A stretch of 27,971 nt of DNA from JARIHC01 sp035692985 (GCA_035692985.1 DASSHG010000008.1:1-27971); one strand, 5' to 3'; counted from the stretch's first letter, positions 1-8,228 are shown. Notes: generated by a model not told the origin, from the letters alone. Translations and numbers: made by a program.

Positions 1-791
1 AACTAGAGACCAACGTAGGCCTAAAGGTAGCTGATGACGGCATCGGTTTCACGGTATCCGGCCGCGGCGAACTGCACCTGGGCGTGCTAATAGAAACCAT
101 GCGCCGCGAAGGTTATGAGTTTGAGGTCGGCCGCCCGCAAGTGGTCACGCACGAAGAAAACGGCCAAACGGTTGAGCCGATAGAAGAAGTTATCATAGAG
201 GTGCCGGCCGAGCACGTAGGCGCCGTACAAATGGAGCTGGGCCAGCGCCGGGCCACCCTCCAAGAACAGTTCGCTAGCCCCAAGGGCGTCACCAAACTGA
301 TTTACGAAATGCCGACCCGCGCCCTGTTGGGTATGCGCAACACCCTGCTGACCAACACCAAAGGCACCATCGTGATGAGTTCCCTAACGGTTGGCTACGA
401 ACCGGTCGCACCGGCTCTGCAGCAACTGCGCAACGGCGTGCTAATCGCCTTCGAAGCCGGCACTACCACCCCTTACTCCCTGCAAACGGCCGAAGCCCGC
501 GGTACCATCTACGTAGACCCGGCCGAAAAGGTTTACGCCGGCCAGATTATAGGCCTAAACAGCCGCCAAGAGGACATGGAAATCAACGTCTGCAAAGCCA
601 AACACCTGACCAATATGCGAAGCTCCAGCTCTGATGGCGTAGTCCAACTGACCCCGGCGACTATCTTTAGCCTGGAAGAATGCCTGGATTTCATAGAAAA
701 CGACGAACTGCTAGAAGTCACGCCGAAGAACTTACGGTTGCGCAAAAAAGAGCTCGATCCGAAACTGCGCAAGCGCCAGAATAATAGCTAG
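1..791 (+). CDS. typA: GTP-binding protein TypA/BipA, C-terminal part (5' truncated by window)
   Basis: The reading frame is open from base 3 and enters the window mid-gene. The visible part begins with ETNVGLKVADD and runs into the TypA signature GRGELHLGVLIETMRREGYE, followed by the EF-G-like domain V and the TypA-specific C-terminal domain, ending RLRKKELDPKLRKR. TypA/BipA is a ribosome-associated translational GTPase of the EF-G family that helps 50S assembly and stress adaptation. The N-terminal GTPase and domain II lie upstream of the window. An internal GTG at base 84 could be mistaken for a start, but the conserved residues before it show the frame continues upstream. The TAG stop (789-791) shares the tetranucleotide CTAG with the stop of the convergent small gene. 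Codon use is GC-rich, unlike the island that follows. Confidence 0.95.
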   Translation, partial: LETNVGLKVADDGIGFTVSGRGELHLGVLIETMRREGYEFEVGRPQVVTHEENGQTVEPIEEVIIEVPAEHVGAVQMELGQRRATLQEQFASPKGVTKLIYEMPTRALLGMRNTLLTNTKGTIVMSSLTVGYEPVAPALQQLRNGVLIAFEAGTTTPYSLQTAEARGTIYVDPAEKVYAGQIIGLNSRQEDMEINVCKAKHLTNMRSSSSDGVVQLTPATIFSLEECLDFIENDELLEVTPKNLRLRKKELDPKLRKRQNNS

Positions 792-1012
792 ATAACCCGC
801 TCGATTTTAGTAATGCGCCCCTCGTGGTTCGTTACAACAGCCTTGATGGTTTTGATGTCGGCTTTGACTACGGTCATATCGTCTTTAAGCTGAGCGAGGT
901 CACTCGGCACATGCGCCATAGACTGCTGGCCTTCTAGCACCGTTTTAATGTCGTCACGGATTTCTTCCAGCAGAGCACCCTCGTAATGATTGGTATTGTT
1001 TTTGTCACTCAT
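788..1012 (-). CDS. Small coiled-coil hypothetical protein (74 aa)
   Basis: Family not recognised by name. The 74-residue product is charged and helical, with a long stretch from about residue 12 to the end showing heptad-like spacing of hydrophobic residues (LEEIRDDIKTVLEG, LAQLKDDMTVVKADIKTIK), so a coiled coil is likely. No signal peptide or membrane segment is visible. It is convergent with typA and the two stops interlock (its TAG occupies 790-788). A perfect TATAAT on the minus strand lies 9 nt before the ATG, so the message should be nearly leaderless; this promoter is the main support that the gene is real. The function is unknown; similar short proteins often act as oligomerisation or tether modules, but that is only an analogy. 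Confidence 0.7.
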   Translation of the reverse strand: MSDKNNTNHYEGALLEEIRDDIKTVLEGQQSMAHVPSDLAQLKDDMTVVKADIKTIKAVVTNHEGRITKIERVI

Positions 1013-1021
1013 AGCGGACTA

Positions 1022-1027
1022 ATTATA
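1022..1027 (-). promoter_or_regulatory. -10 box (TATAAT) of the 74-aa gene
   Basis: The minus strand reads TATAAT followed by 9 nt and the ATG at 1012-1010. No convincing -35 is seen. Predicted transcription start is only 2-3 nt before the start codon. Confidence 0.6.
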
Positions 1028-1179
1028 CCGCCGCCTGCTTCTTACGGCCAAGACAATCTGGTCGAGTTTCAGATTTTTTTAATATTCTCTACCCCGAGAA
1101 TAATTAAATAATATTCATTTCGTTATTTCAAAAAAGTATAGAGGGATGATATCGTGGGGTTTATAAATATGAGGTTTTT

Positions 1180-2943
1180 ATGAAGTATCTTTCTTTTGAA
1201 ATAACCAATTTCAAGGCTATTAAGAGTACCAAGATCGATTTGACCAGAGATCAGCTCGTACTGCTCCTTGGCATAAACGAATCGGGCAAGACTAGTATAT
1301 TAGAGGCGATAGAGGCGTTTGATTATACAAACGATGCTGAACCGGCAAGCTACAACTCGATTAGAAATAAGAAAGAGCTCAATAGCGAAGCAAAAGTAAG
1401 TACTACAATGGCGCTCGAGAGTAGCGACATATCGGTTATCTCAGAAATTCTTACCGGTATGCTTGTTTCGCCTGCGGCTTCAGAGCAGCCTGAGGGTGCA
1501 GCGCAAGAACCCAAAGCGATTAATGGAGTGCTTCTTTCCTCTGACGATAAGATTACAATCACCCGAGTTTTTTCATTCGCTAACGCCGTATTTGTTAAGG
1601 AAGTTTACAATGTGGATCCCGCGACACTAACAAAAATCAACAATACGCTAACCCCTGAACAAATTGATAAATTTTGCAGGGAACTATTAAATAAAACCCC
1701 TCTGATAATCTATTTCGAAGACTTTAAAGATAAAATACCTGACTACATCAGTACTCAAAAAGACGACCCTACCTATAACCAGGATTGGGTGAGTACACTA
1801 GAGGGGCTTTTTTATCATGCAGACAAGAAAGTCAACCTAGAGCAGTTTGAAGCTATAGAAAACGTTAACGCTCGTGATACGGCATTGAATAAAGTCAATA
1901 ACGCCCTGAATAAACAGTTCACCAATAGATGGAACACTAAACTCAAAGGTACAAAGACTGTGCATAGAGTTGACGTTCAATATGACCCGGTCAAAAAACA
2001 ATTCAAATTCACGGCTGTAGGAAAAGACAAGGAAACCGTCTTCGATATAGATGAAAGAAGTAAAGGGGCTGCTTGGTACCTCACCTTTCTGCTAAAAACA
2101 GAGTTCAGAAAAAAACGACTCAATCTAGATCACGGGCAAACGCTTTATTTAATTGATGAGCCGGGGTCTAACCTACACTCTACTGCGCAGGCTAACATGG
2201 TCCACGATTTTAGAACTCTATCAACGGATTCAATAGTCGTTTACACAACGCACAGCCAACATCTTATAGACAAAGCGAATCTATCCAACGTATACATAGT
2301 GAAGATTGTAGGTTCTAGCGTTCACGCTGAACGTTTCCAGGATTACGTATTAGGTAAAAAGATTAACACTACCTTTTACCAGCCGATTATAGACGCCCTA
2401 GAGGTACAACCTTTCTCGCTGGAGTTTAATTGGAAAAAGGCTGTACTGGTTGAAGGAGTATCAGATTATGCTGCGATTAGACTCATGCTTGAGTCAGTTC
2501 TCGACAAGAAATCAGATTTCGTTATTATGCCGGGAACAAGTGCTAGCAACCTAGACACCCTTATCTCTCTCCATATTGGCTGGGGTGCGAAGCTAATGAC
2601 CTTACTTGATTACGATGAAGAAGGAAGGACTCAGCAGGCTCGCTACAAGGAAAAATTTCCCATGCTTGAGTCAAAAATCCATACCTACAAAGACACTAAA
2701 CTATCCCCCGAGACTGACTTAGAGCTCGAAGGACTTTTTGGTGAGTCAGACAAAGATGAGCTTCTTAGGCTGGCAAAAATAAACAAGGCAGGCGAAAAAG
2801 TAAAAAAGAAGGAACTACAAAACGCCCTGTACATAGTCAGCAATAACCCTGAGATGGCCAAAAAGTATAAACGTAAAGTATCGACAAAGACCAAAGAAAA
2901 TTTCCAAATAATTTATAGACACATAGCAAAAACCCTTAGATAG
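1180..2943 (+). CDS. OLD-family ATP-dependent nuclease (ATPase-TOPRIM fusion)
   Basis: The 587-aa protein has an SMC/ABC-type ATPase N-terminus: Walker A GINESGKTS (about residues 31-39), Walker B LIDEPGSNLHS (about 325) and an H-loop TTHSQHLID. A TOPRIM nuclease domain follows, with VLVEGVSDY (about 421) supplying the catalytic Glu and LLDYDEEG (about 475) the metal-binding DxD. This order defines OLD/GajA-like overcoming-lysogenization-defect nucleases, which act on phage DNA alone (class 1) or with a UvrD-like helicase (class 2, Gabija). No GajB-like helicase is present here, so a stand-alone role is more likely. The gene is much AT-richer than typA, pointing to horizontal acquisition, and a restriction-modification pair follows. 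A TATAAA lies 12 nt before the ATG, with a weak GAGG 5 nt upstream; which of these drives initiation is unclear. Confidence 0.9.
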   Translation: MKYLSFEITNFKAIKSTKIDLTRDQLVLLLGINESGKTSILEAIEAFDYTNDAEPASYNSIRNKKELNSEAKVSTTMALESSDISVISEILTGMLVSPAASEQPEGAAQEPKAINGVLLSSDDKITITRVFSFANAVFVKEVYNVDPATLTKINNTLTPEQIDKFCRELLNKTPLIIYFEDFKDKIPDYISTQKDDPTYNQDWVSTLEGLFYHADKKVNLEQFEAIENVNARDTALNKVNNALNKQFTNRWNTKLKGTKTVHRVDVQYDPVKKQFKFTAVGKDKETVFDIDERSKGAAWYLTFLLKTEFRKKRLNLDHGQTLYLIDEPGSNLHSTAQANMVHDFRTLSTDSIVVYTTHSQHLIDKANLSNVYIVKIVGSSVHAERFQDYVLGKKINTTFYQPIIDALEVQPFSLEFNWKKAVLVEGVSDYAAIRLMLESVLDKKSDFVIMPGTSASNLDTLISLHIGWGAKLMTLLDYDEEGRTQQARYKEKFPMLESKIHTYKDTKLSPETDLELEGLFGESDKDELLRLAKINKAGEKVKKKELQNALYIVSNNPEMAKKYKRKVSTKTKENFQIIYRHIAKTLR

Positions 2944-3007
2944 CTTAGGTCATAAAAACCGTAGGTATGTATATGTATGTGTCTAGTCGGTGGCGATCGA
3001 TTGCCGC

Positions 3008-3033
3008 TTGCTTAACATAAATATGCTTAGCAA
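3008..3033. other. Imperfect hairpin in the OLD-methyltransferase gap
   Basis: TTGCTTAACAT and ATGCTTAGCAA pair at 9 of 11 positions around an AAAT loop. No clear T-tract follows at once, so it is a weak terminator or operator candidate. The rest of the 162-base gap (2944-3105) is AT-rich and holds the methyltransferase promoter. Confidence 0.3.
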
Positions 3034-3090
3034 TATCAATTATTTATTAAAAAAGTACTGAAAAGATTCTATAGGCAATAACACCAGTGC

Positions 3091-3096
3091 TACAAT
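3091..3096 (+). promoter_or_regulatory. -10 box (TACAAT) of the methyltransferase operon
   Basis: TACAAT lies 9 nt before the ATG at 3106, with no Shine-Dalgarno motif between them. This suggests a near-leaderless message. Confidence 0.6.
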
Positions 3097-3105
3097 ATAG
3101 ACTAT

Positions 3106-3957
3106 ATGTCAGAGGGTAACAATGTGACCGAAAAGATTAAAACGACCTCAAAAAAGGTTACTAAAAAACCATATTTTAAAGACGGAGACTTCGTACTTTA
3201 CCGAGACAACTCCATTGAGTTTCTAAAACAATTACCGGCAAATAGCATTGACGTAATCTTCGCCGATCCGCCCTACAATTTATCGAATGGCGGCTTTACT
3301 GTCCATGCCGGCAAACGAGTTAGCGTCAATAAGGGTAGCTGGGATAAAAGTAAGGGCGTAGATGAAGACCTTGAATTTCACGTTAGCTGGATCAAGCAGT
3401 GCTATCGTGTACTGAAGCCGAACGGAACAATATGGGTAAGCGGTACGTACCACTCTATTTATCAGTGCGGTTACGCATTACAGCTACTTGGCTATAAAAT
3501 TCTGAACGACGTAACTTGGTTTAAGCCAAATGCCTCACCAAACTTAAGTGGCCGGTACTTTACGGCCAGTCATGAAACTTTGCTCTGGGCTAGAAAAGAT
3601 CCAAAAGGCAAACACACTTTTAATTATCAAGACATGAAGAATGGTGCATGGCATGAGAACGACTTCATAAAGAAAGACGGTAAACAAATGCGAAGTGTCT
3701 GGGCTATTGGTACGCCAAAAAAGGAAGAAAAGAAATTTGGCAAACACCCCACGCAGAAACCAATGGCTCTGTTAGAGCGAATCATACTGGCCTCGACTAA
3801 TAAGGGAGATTTGATTCTCGATCCATTTACTGGCAGCTCAACCACAGGTCTTGCCGCCACCAAGCACCAACGCAAGTTTGTCGGTATTGATTTGGATAAA
3901 GACTACCTTGATTTATCAGTAAAGCGATATCAAACAATGAATGAAAGTCTAATTTAA
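3106..3957 (+). CDS. Type II DNA methyltransferase, beta class (DpnA-like)
   Basis: The 283-aa protein has the catalytic motif IV DPPY (residues 54-57) near the N-terminus and the SAM-binding motif I DPFTGSSTTG (about 239-248) near the C-terminus. This circular order defines beta-class amino-methyltransferases; DPPY favours N6-adenine as product. The segments VSVNKGSWDKS, WVSGTYHSIYQ and KHPTQKPMALLERI closely recall the DpnA (M.DpnIIB) and HinfI methylases, so a GATC- or GANTC-type target is possible but cannot be read from sequence alone. Its stop overlaps the start of the next gene (TAATG), the usual coupling in a restriction-modification operon, where the methylase is made first to protect the chromosome. 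Confidence 0.9.
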   Translation: MSEGNNVTEKIKTTSKKVTKKPYFKDGDFVLYRDNSIEFLKQLPANSIDVIFADPPYNLSNGGFTVHAGKRVSVNKGSWDKSKGVDEDLEFHVSWIKQCYRVLKPNGTIWVSGTYHSIYQCGYALQLLGYKILNDVTWFKPNASPNLSGRYFTASHETLLWARKDPKGKHTFNYQDMKNGAWHENDFIKKDGKQMRSVWAIGTPKKEEKKFGKHPTQKPMALLERIILASTNKGDLILDPFTGSSTTGLAATKHQRKFVGIDLDKDYLDLSVKRYQTMNESLI

Positions 3958-4754
3958 TGGCCAGCTCTTTTGCGTGGCAGAAAATTTTTAACGACTACAA
4001 GATTCTTGATCACGACTTCAGAAGTAAACCATTTTATTTGTCAGCGGCTCAAATTAAGGCGGCTACCAGATCATTTAACTCAGTGGCGGAAAGAGAAGTT
4101 CGTATTCTTTGCAAACAAGACAGTCGGCGAGATCGTCCAAAGGTGTTTACGGATAGTAATTTATTTATTCTACCTGTGAAGAATGGCGAATATGCGATTG
4201 TCCAAGGTGACGGCTACGTGGACATACCAGATATTTCCTCAGAGCCTATTACGTATGACTCCAAACTAGACTTCCATTTAGACACCGCAGTTATTGGTAA
4301 CTCAGAGATGCAACATCTAGATATGGCGTATGCATCGAGCTTAATCCGAACATTCATGGAAGATTCCACACTGGTACTGACTATACGAGGACGAAAGTAT
4401 ACACCTGAGTTTAGTTTTCTTGTTAATAGCCAAAAAGTTCAAGTTAAAGGCGTTCAGACGGAAGTTGACGCAGGCTATGAGGGCCGAGATAAAGTTGTTC
4501 TTATTGAGGCAAAATCATCAAGCTCAAAAGACACCATAATTCGCCAGATGTTTTACCCATTTAAACAGTGGCAAACTAGCACAAAAAAAGAAGTATTTAC
4601 ATTGTTTTTTGAACGAGATCTGAAAAATAACACATACAACATTTGGCAATTTGGTTTCAGTGACGAAAATGACTACAACAGCATAAAACTTCTAAAATCT
4701 TGCCGCTACAAGCTAGTTCACAAAAATTTTGAAGAGAAGCCTACTATTGGGTAA
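3957..4754 (+). CDS. Putative type II restriction endonuclease (PD-(D/E)xK)
   Basis: The 265-aa product is partner to the upstream methyltransferase, with start and stop overlapping by one base. The recognisable motif is in the C-terminal half: EVD at 169-171, then about 12 residues on VLIEAK (E184, K186), which fits the D...ExK nuclease core. A helix with RQMFYPFKQW follows, as often seen after the core. The N-terminal half has no motif I can name and may bind DNA. No signal peptide or membrane segment is seen. The role as cognate nuclease is inferred from position plus the motif; I do not recognise a named enzyme or its recognition site. It is AT-rich like the rest of the island. Confidence 0.72.
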   Translation: MASSFAWQKIFNDYKILDHDFRSKPFYLSAAQIKAATRSFNSVAEREVRILCKQDSRRDRPKVFTDSNLFILPVKNGEYAIVQGDGYVDIPDISSEPITYDSKLDFHLDTAVIGNSEMQHLDMAYASSLIRTFMEDSTLVLTIRGRKYTPEFSFLVNSQKVQVKGVQTEVDAGYEGRDKVVLIEAKSSSSKDTIIRQMFYPFKQWQTSTKKEVFTLFFERDLKNNTYNIWQFGFSDENDYNSIKLLKSCRYKLVHKNFEEKPTIG

Positions 4755-4813
4755 GAGCAAGCTACCGACAATAAGGCTGGCCACGTAGTAGATAAAATTT
4801 TGATAAGCGGTAT

Positions 4814-5404
4814 TTATTCAGCCAAAGAGTTAAGGAAATCATTATATCGTCCGATAAACTGATTATATGATCTGTTTCGTCTCTCAACTAGATTGAGGTT
4901 ACAACTCTTTGCGAGCTTTCTTCTTGCTATCGGTGGGGTTAGCTCGGTATCACCGGCTTTATTAGAGAGCGCGTTAAGACGATCCTTGGGCGGTAGGTTA
5001 GCGAAAGGAACTGGTTGTTCACCCGCTATTCCAAACACACGTTTTACTGCATTCTCATCAGCCAATAACCATGCTTCCATGTGAGGGTCGGGAATCCCTA
5101 CGATAGACCTCAGGAGATACGCACCATTAACGGCACCTATTTCTTGTTGGATATATTCTAACTTATCATAATCTCCCTTATCTCTGTCTGCAAAATAGAA
5201 AGCCATATCTACATCACCACTATCGAAGTTTTTCTTGGTCCTTATTCTGAGCGCCACCTTACTGAGAGGCCCATTGAATGGCTTACTAAGCTCTTCATTG
5301 TATATGAGAGAACAACCTCTAGAAACAGCATGACGCTCAAGAATAATCTTCAATGAAATATCAGTGTTACCTTCTCTCATCAAGGAATACCTGAGGCTCG
5401 GCAC
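4814..5404 (-). CDS. TOPRIM-like protein, DUF4276/RloB type (defence partner)
   Basis: The 196-aa protein starts at GTG (5404-5402), two bases after the stop of the ATPase gene. It carries MREGNTD (Glu11, Asp15), FADRDKGD (Asp73, Asp75) and PDPHMEAWLLAD (about 105-117), the three blocks of DUF4276/RloB-type TOPRIM-fold proteins. These pair with AAA/SMC-like ATPases in abortive-infection systems such as AbiL and, with DUF4435, PARIS. An ATG at residue 9 is an alternative start but would remove the first beta strand before the catalytic Glu, so GTG is preferred. The expected role is the nuclease or effector released or activated by the ATPase on phage infection; activity is inferred, not shown. 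Confidence 0.75.
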   Translation of the reverse strand: MPSLRYSLMREGNTDISLKIILERHAVSRGCSLIYNEELSKPFNGPLSKVALRIRTKKNFDSGDVDMAFYFADRDKGDYDKLEYIQQEIGAVNGAYLLRSIVGIPDPHMEAWLLADENAVKRVFGIAGEQPVPFANLPPKDRLNALSNKAGDTELTPPIARRKLAKSCNLNLVERRNRSYNQFIGRYNDFLNSLAE

Positions 5405-5406
5405 TT

Positions 5407-6588
5407 TTATATAACCCCGAAGTCTATAAGTTCTTTTGCGGTGGGCTCTCTGCCTAGTTCTTCTTTCACCATAGGAATATCGACAACTTCAACTAACCGA
5501 CGATAACATGAATGGCCGCGCTCATCTTTTGAGCAAAATATAACGTCACTGGCCGATATGTTAGTTAGTATCTCTCCGCTATGTGTAGTGAATAAGAGCT
5601 GCACGTTTAATTTTACGGAGAGATGCTTAAGCACTTCCATTAAAGTTTTTATTCTTCCATAATGTTGGCCATTTTCAATTTCCTCACCGATCACACAAGA
5701 TGAACCTTCTGCGTCAAAAAGAGCAAATATAAGCTGGATTATTCTAAGATTACCGTCTGACAAACCGCTCAACGTATATGACAGGTCGCCAATATCTTTA
5801 TCGCCCCAATATACTAAGAACCTCTCTCTTGCTTTGCTCTCGTCCTCGCTCTGCTGGCCAGAACCACTGGGAGGGGGGATGCTAGTTACTTTAGGTTCTT
5901 CGAATTCTGGGATAATTTGCTTAATTATATGGACGGCTTTATTAAATTGCTCTTTCTTGTTCTGATGCAGGGAGACAACCAAACCGTCTAAGTTGGACAG
6001 ATCAAGTGAGTCTCTCTTGTGGAGACGCACTCTGTAAGGATGGGGGGATCTTTCAAACCACAATACTTTGAACGAGGAAATCATCGACGCGACCTTAGAA
6101 GCGAATTTATTCTCATAGTTCGCCAAAGCAAGCTCACCTCTTTTTATCCCAAGAGGTATTTCACTCAACTTGTGTGAGTTTTCTGTTCTTGCCGCGAAGT
6201 TATCGTTTTTTCGTACGTAAACTTCATTAAACTCATTGTTCTCCCACAGTGCTAATTTTTCATCGCTAATAACAAGTCCATTACTTGCGAGTGTAATTGT
6301 GTATGTAAATTCGTAACGTTTGCCTGCCCGGTCCTTTAAATATAGCGCTATTGAAGTGCTAGAACTACTTGAATCCTGTGTAAATAACTCAATGCTAAAT
6401 GGCGCAATCTCAGAAACGGCGACCTCTAAATCTTCTCCTGCAGCTAACTTCCTAGTTAGCTCGATTGCCGACAAAAGATTTGTTTTTCCAACACCGTTTT
6501 TACCAATGACAAAGTTAACTTCACCGAACTTTAAATCCGGCAGGTCGTAAATACTCTTAAAATTGTGTAATTTAATTCCCGTGATCAT
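5407..6588 (-). CDS. AAA/SMC-like ATPase, sensor partner of the TOPRIM protein
   Basis: The 393-aa protein has Walker A GKNGVGKTN (residues 29-37), an ABC-like signature LSGLSDGNLR, Walker B CVIGEEIENG with the catalytic Glu pair (about 302-303), and an H-loop FTTHSGEIL (about 336). This is the AAA_15/AAA_21 type found in two-gene defence units. The chosen start is ATG at 6588-6586: a TATACT box ends exactly 6 nt before it, so an in-frame extension 12 codons further upstream would start before transcription. The TOPRIM gene follows 2 bp downstream, indicating coupled expression. The ATPase probably senses infection or DNA and controls the partner, as in AbiL or PARIS; this is inferred from architecture. 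Confidence 0.85.
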   Translation of the reverse strand: MITGIKLHNFKSIYDLPDLKFGEVNFVIGKNGVGKTNLLSAIELTRKLAAGEDLEVAVSEIAPFSIELFTQDSSSSSTSIALYLKDRAGKRYEFTYTITLASNGLVISDEKLALWENNEFNEVYVRKNDNFAARTENSHKLSEIPLGIKRGELALANYENKFASKVASMISSFKVLWFERSPHPYRVRLHKRDSLDLSNLDGLVVSLHQNKKEQFNKAVHIIKQIIPEFEEPKVTSIPPPSGSGQQSEDESKARERFLVYWGDKDIGDLSYTLSGLSDGNLRIIQLIFALFDAEGSSCVIGEEIENGQHYGRIKTLMEVLKHLSVKLNVQLLFTTHSGEILTNISASDVIFCSKDERGHSCYRRLVEVVDIPMVKEELGREPTAKELIDFGVI

Positions 6589-6594
6589 AATTAA

Positions 6595-6600
6595 AGTATA
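6595..6600 (-). promoter_or_regulatory. -10 box (TATACT) of the ATPase-TOPRIM unit
   Basis: TATACT on the minus strand is separated by 6 nt (TTAATT) from ATG, which places transcription start at or next to the A of the start codon. It decides the start of the ATPase gene. Confidence 0.65.
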
Positions 6601-6672
6601 CCGACACTCGCCGCTCCAGCACAATTAAATCGTCACAATTTTCATTAACTAGAGTTAAAATTATACGACTGC

Positions 6673-6678
6673 TATACT
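6673..6678 (+). promoter_or_regulatory. -10 box (TATACT) of tgt
   Basis: TATACT lies 9 nt before the ATG at 6688. There is no Shine-Dalgarno motif. It shares the 99-bp divergent gap with the ATPase promoter. Confidence 0.6.
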
Positions 6679-6687
6679 TTACATCTG

Positions 6688-7899
6688 ATGAGCAAGAAGT
6701 TTAGTTTCAAGATTGGTAAAGAACAGGGTGGCGGTACGCTGGTGCGGACCGGTGTGATCAGTACGCCGCATGGCGATATCAAGACGCCGGCGTTCGTCGT
6801 GGTCGGCACGCAGGCCACCGTGAAGGCGATGACGCCGGAGCAGGTAGCGGCCGTGCATGGGCAGGCCGTGCTGGCTAACGCTTATCATTTGTATCTGCGG
6901 CCGGGGCACAAGCTGGTGGAGAAGGCTGGCGGGCTGGGGAAGTTTATGAACTGGTCGGGGCCGACATTTACCGATAGCGGCGGGTTCCAGGTTTTAAGTC
7001 TGGGCAGCGGCTTTAAAAAGGTTATTGATATGAAGGGCCAAGACCTAGATGAGTCGCCGCTGGCCGATCCTAAAGAGCGCCTAGTGGTGGTCGATGACGA
7101 CGGCGTAACGTTTTATTCGCACCTAGATGGATCCAAACACCGCTTTACTCCGGAGCATTCCATGCAGGTCCAGCACGCCATTGGCGCTGATATCATGTTT
7201 GCTTTTGATGAACTGACGTCGCTGGTGGATTCGTATGAATACCAGGTGGAATCACTGGAACGGACGCACCAGTGGGCCCGGCGCTGTCTGCGCGAGCTGG
7301 AAAAACTGCGCAAAGGCCAGCCGGAGCGCAATTACCAGGCGCTGTTTGGCGTTATACAGGGCGCGCAGTACGAAGATTTGCGCCGCCAGGCCGGCCAATT
7401 TATGGGCGCTCTGCCGTTTGACGGTTACGGTATAGGCGGGGCCATAGAAAAGGATAAGATTGGCGACATAATCCGCTGGGTCAACGAGGAACTGCCGGCT
7501 GATAAGCCCAAACACATGCTGGGCATATCCGAGCCGGATGATATCTTTGCGGCCATAGAAAACGGCGTGGATACTTTTGACTGCGTATCACCGACCCGGG
7601 TGGCCAGAAACGGCGCTTTTTACACCTATGAGGGCCGGCGCAACATTGCCGGCGCGGCGTACAAGCAAGACTTCGCGCCACTATTAGCAGATTGCGAATG
7701 CTACACTTGCGCCAATTACACCCGTGCCTACATCCAGCACCTGTATAAGGCCAAGGAATTGCTATCTGCCACGCTGATGTCCATCCACAATGAGCATTTT
7801 ATTATAAAACTAGTCGATGATATCCGCGCCAGTATCGAAGACGGCAGTTTCGCCGGGCTCAAAAAGTCCTGGCTCAAGCGTTACTATTCCAGGGATTAG
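6688..7899 (+). CDS. tgt: tRNA-guanine transglycosylase
   Basis: The 403-aa enzyme swaps guanine at the wobble position of GUN anticodons for preQ1 or queuine. Visible hallmarks are TDSGGFQVLSL (substrate-binding Asp), the nucleophile region DTFDCVSPTRVARNG, and the zinc site CECYTC followed by a downstream His in MSIHNEH. It is longer than the usual 370-380 residues because of an insertion between GGFQVLSLG and GVTFYSHLDG, a loop that is short in typical bacterial Tgt. This may be a lineage trait. No other queuosine genes are in the window, so the source of preQ1 or queuine (synthesis or salvage from a host) is open. The stop interlocks with the stop of the convergent small membrane gene. 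Confidence 0.95.
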   Translation: MSKKFSFKIGKEQGGGTLVRTGVISTPHGDIKTPAFVVVGTQATVKAMTPEQVAAVHGQAVLANAYHLYLRPGHKLVEKAGGLGKFMNWSGPTFTDSGGFQVLSLGSGFKKVIDMKGQDLDESPLADPKERLVVVDDDGVTFYSHLDGSKHRFTPEHSMQVQHAIGADIMFAFDELTSLVDSYEYQVESLERTHQWARRCLRELEKLRKGQPERNYQALFGVIQGAQYEDLRRQAGQFMGALPFDGYGIGGAIEKDKIGDIIRWVNEELPADKPKHMLGISEPDDIFAAIENGVDTFDCVSPTRVARNGAFYTYEGRRNIAGAAYKQDFAPLLADCECYTCANYTRAYIQHLYKAKELLSATLMSIHNEHFIIKLVDDIRASIEDGSFAGLKKSWLKRYYSRD

Positions 7900-8219
7900 C
7901 GTTCGTTTTCTAGCAGGACTGCCGAGTCTATCGGCGCTCGCACTGGCATCGGCGTGTTTTCTCGCCTCGACTCTATATAATCTTCCAAGCTATAAAGGGC
8001 CTTATATGTAGATACGACAAAAATAAGGGACATTAATGCGAATTCTTTTAAATCTCGAGAGCCTATGCCATGTTCGATATGGTCAATGACGGCAAATCCA
8101 CTACCAAAGGCCTTCATATACCATATGCCCATCAAAGATTGCGGAACGTTTTGAAACTCGCCGCGGGGTTGCTGTTCAACCTCGGACTGCGAAGGGCTGG
8201 GCGCAGCATCCATATACAT
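7896..8219 (-). CDS. Small single-span membrane protein, hypothetical (107 aa)
   Basis: Family not recognised. The N-terminal 30 residues are polar and Pro/Gln-rich. One hydrophobic helix is likely around residues 59-78 (EFALMSLIFVVSTYKALYSL), followed by a charged tail. Support for a real gene: a near-ideal promoter (TTGACA, 17 nt, TAAAGT) whose -10 ends 9 nt before the ATG at 8219, and a stop that overlaps the tgt stop (TAA at 7898-7896). A second in-frame ATG two codons later is possible. The promoter starts right after the stop of the CNNM gene, so it is probably transcribed both on its own and by read-through. Function unknown. Confidence 0.7.
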   Translation of the reverse strand: MYMDAAPSPSQSEVEQQPRGEFQNVPQSLMGIWYMKAFGSGFAVIDHIEHGIGSRDLKEFALMSLIFVVSTYKALYSLEDYIESRRENTPMPVRAPIDSAVLLENER

Positions 8220-8228
8220 AGACTGACT

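Noticed and set aside
2967..2984. Short GTATGTATATGTATGTG repeat before the methyltransferase as a tandem or CRISPR-like repeat
   Set aside because: Only about four imperfect 4-6 bp units in AT-rich sequence, with no spacer structure; it looks like simple-sequence noise.
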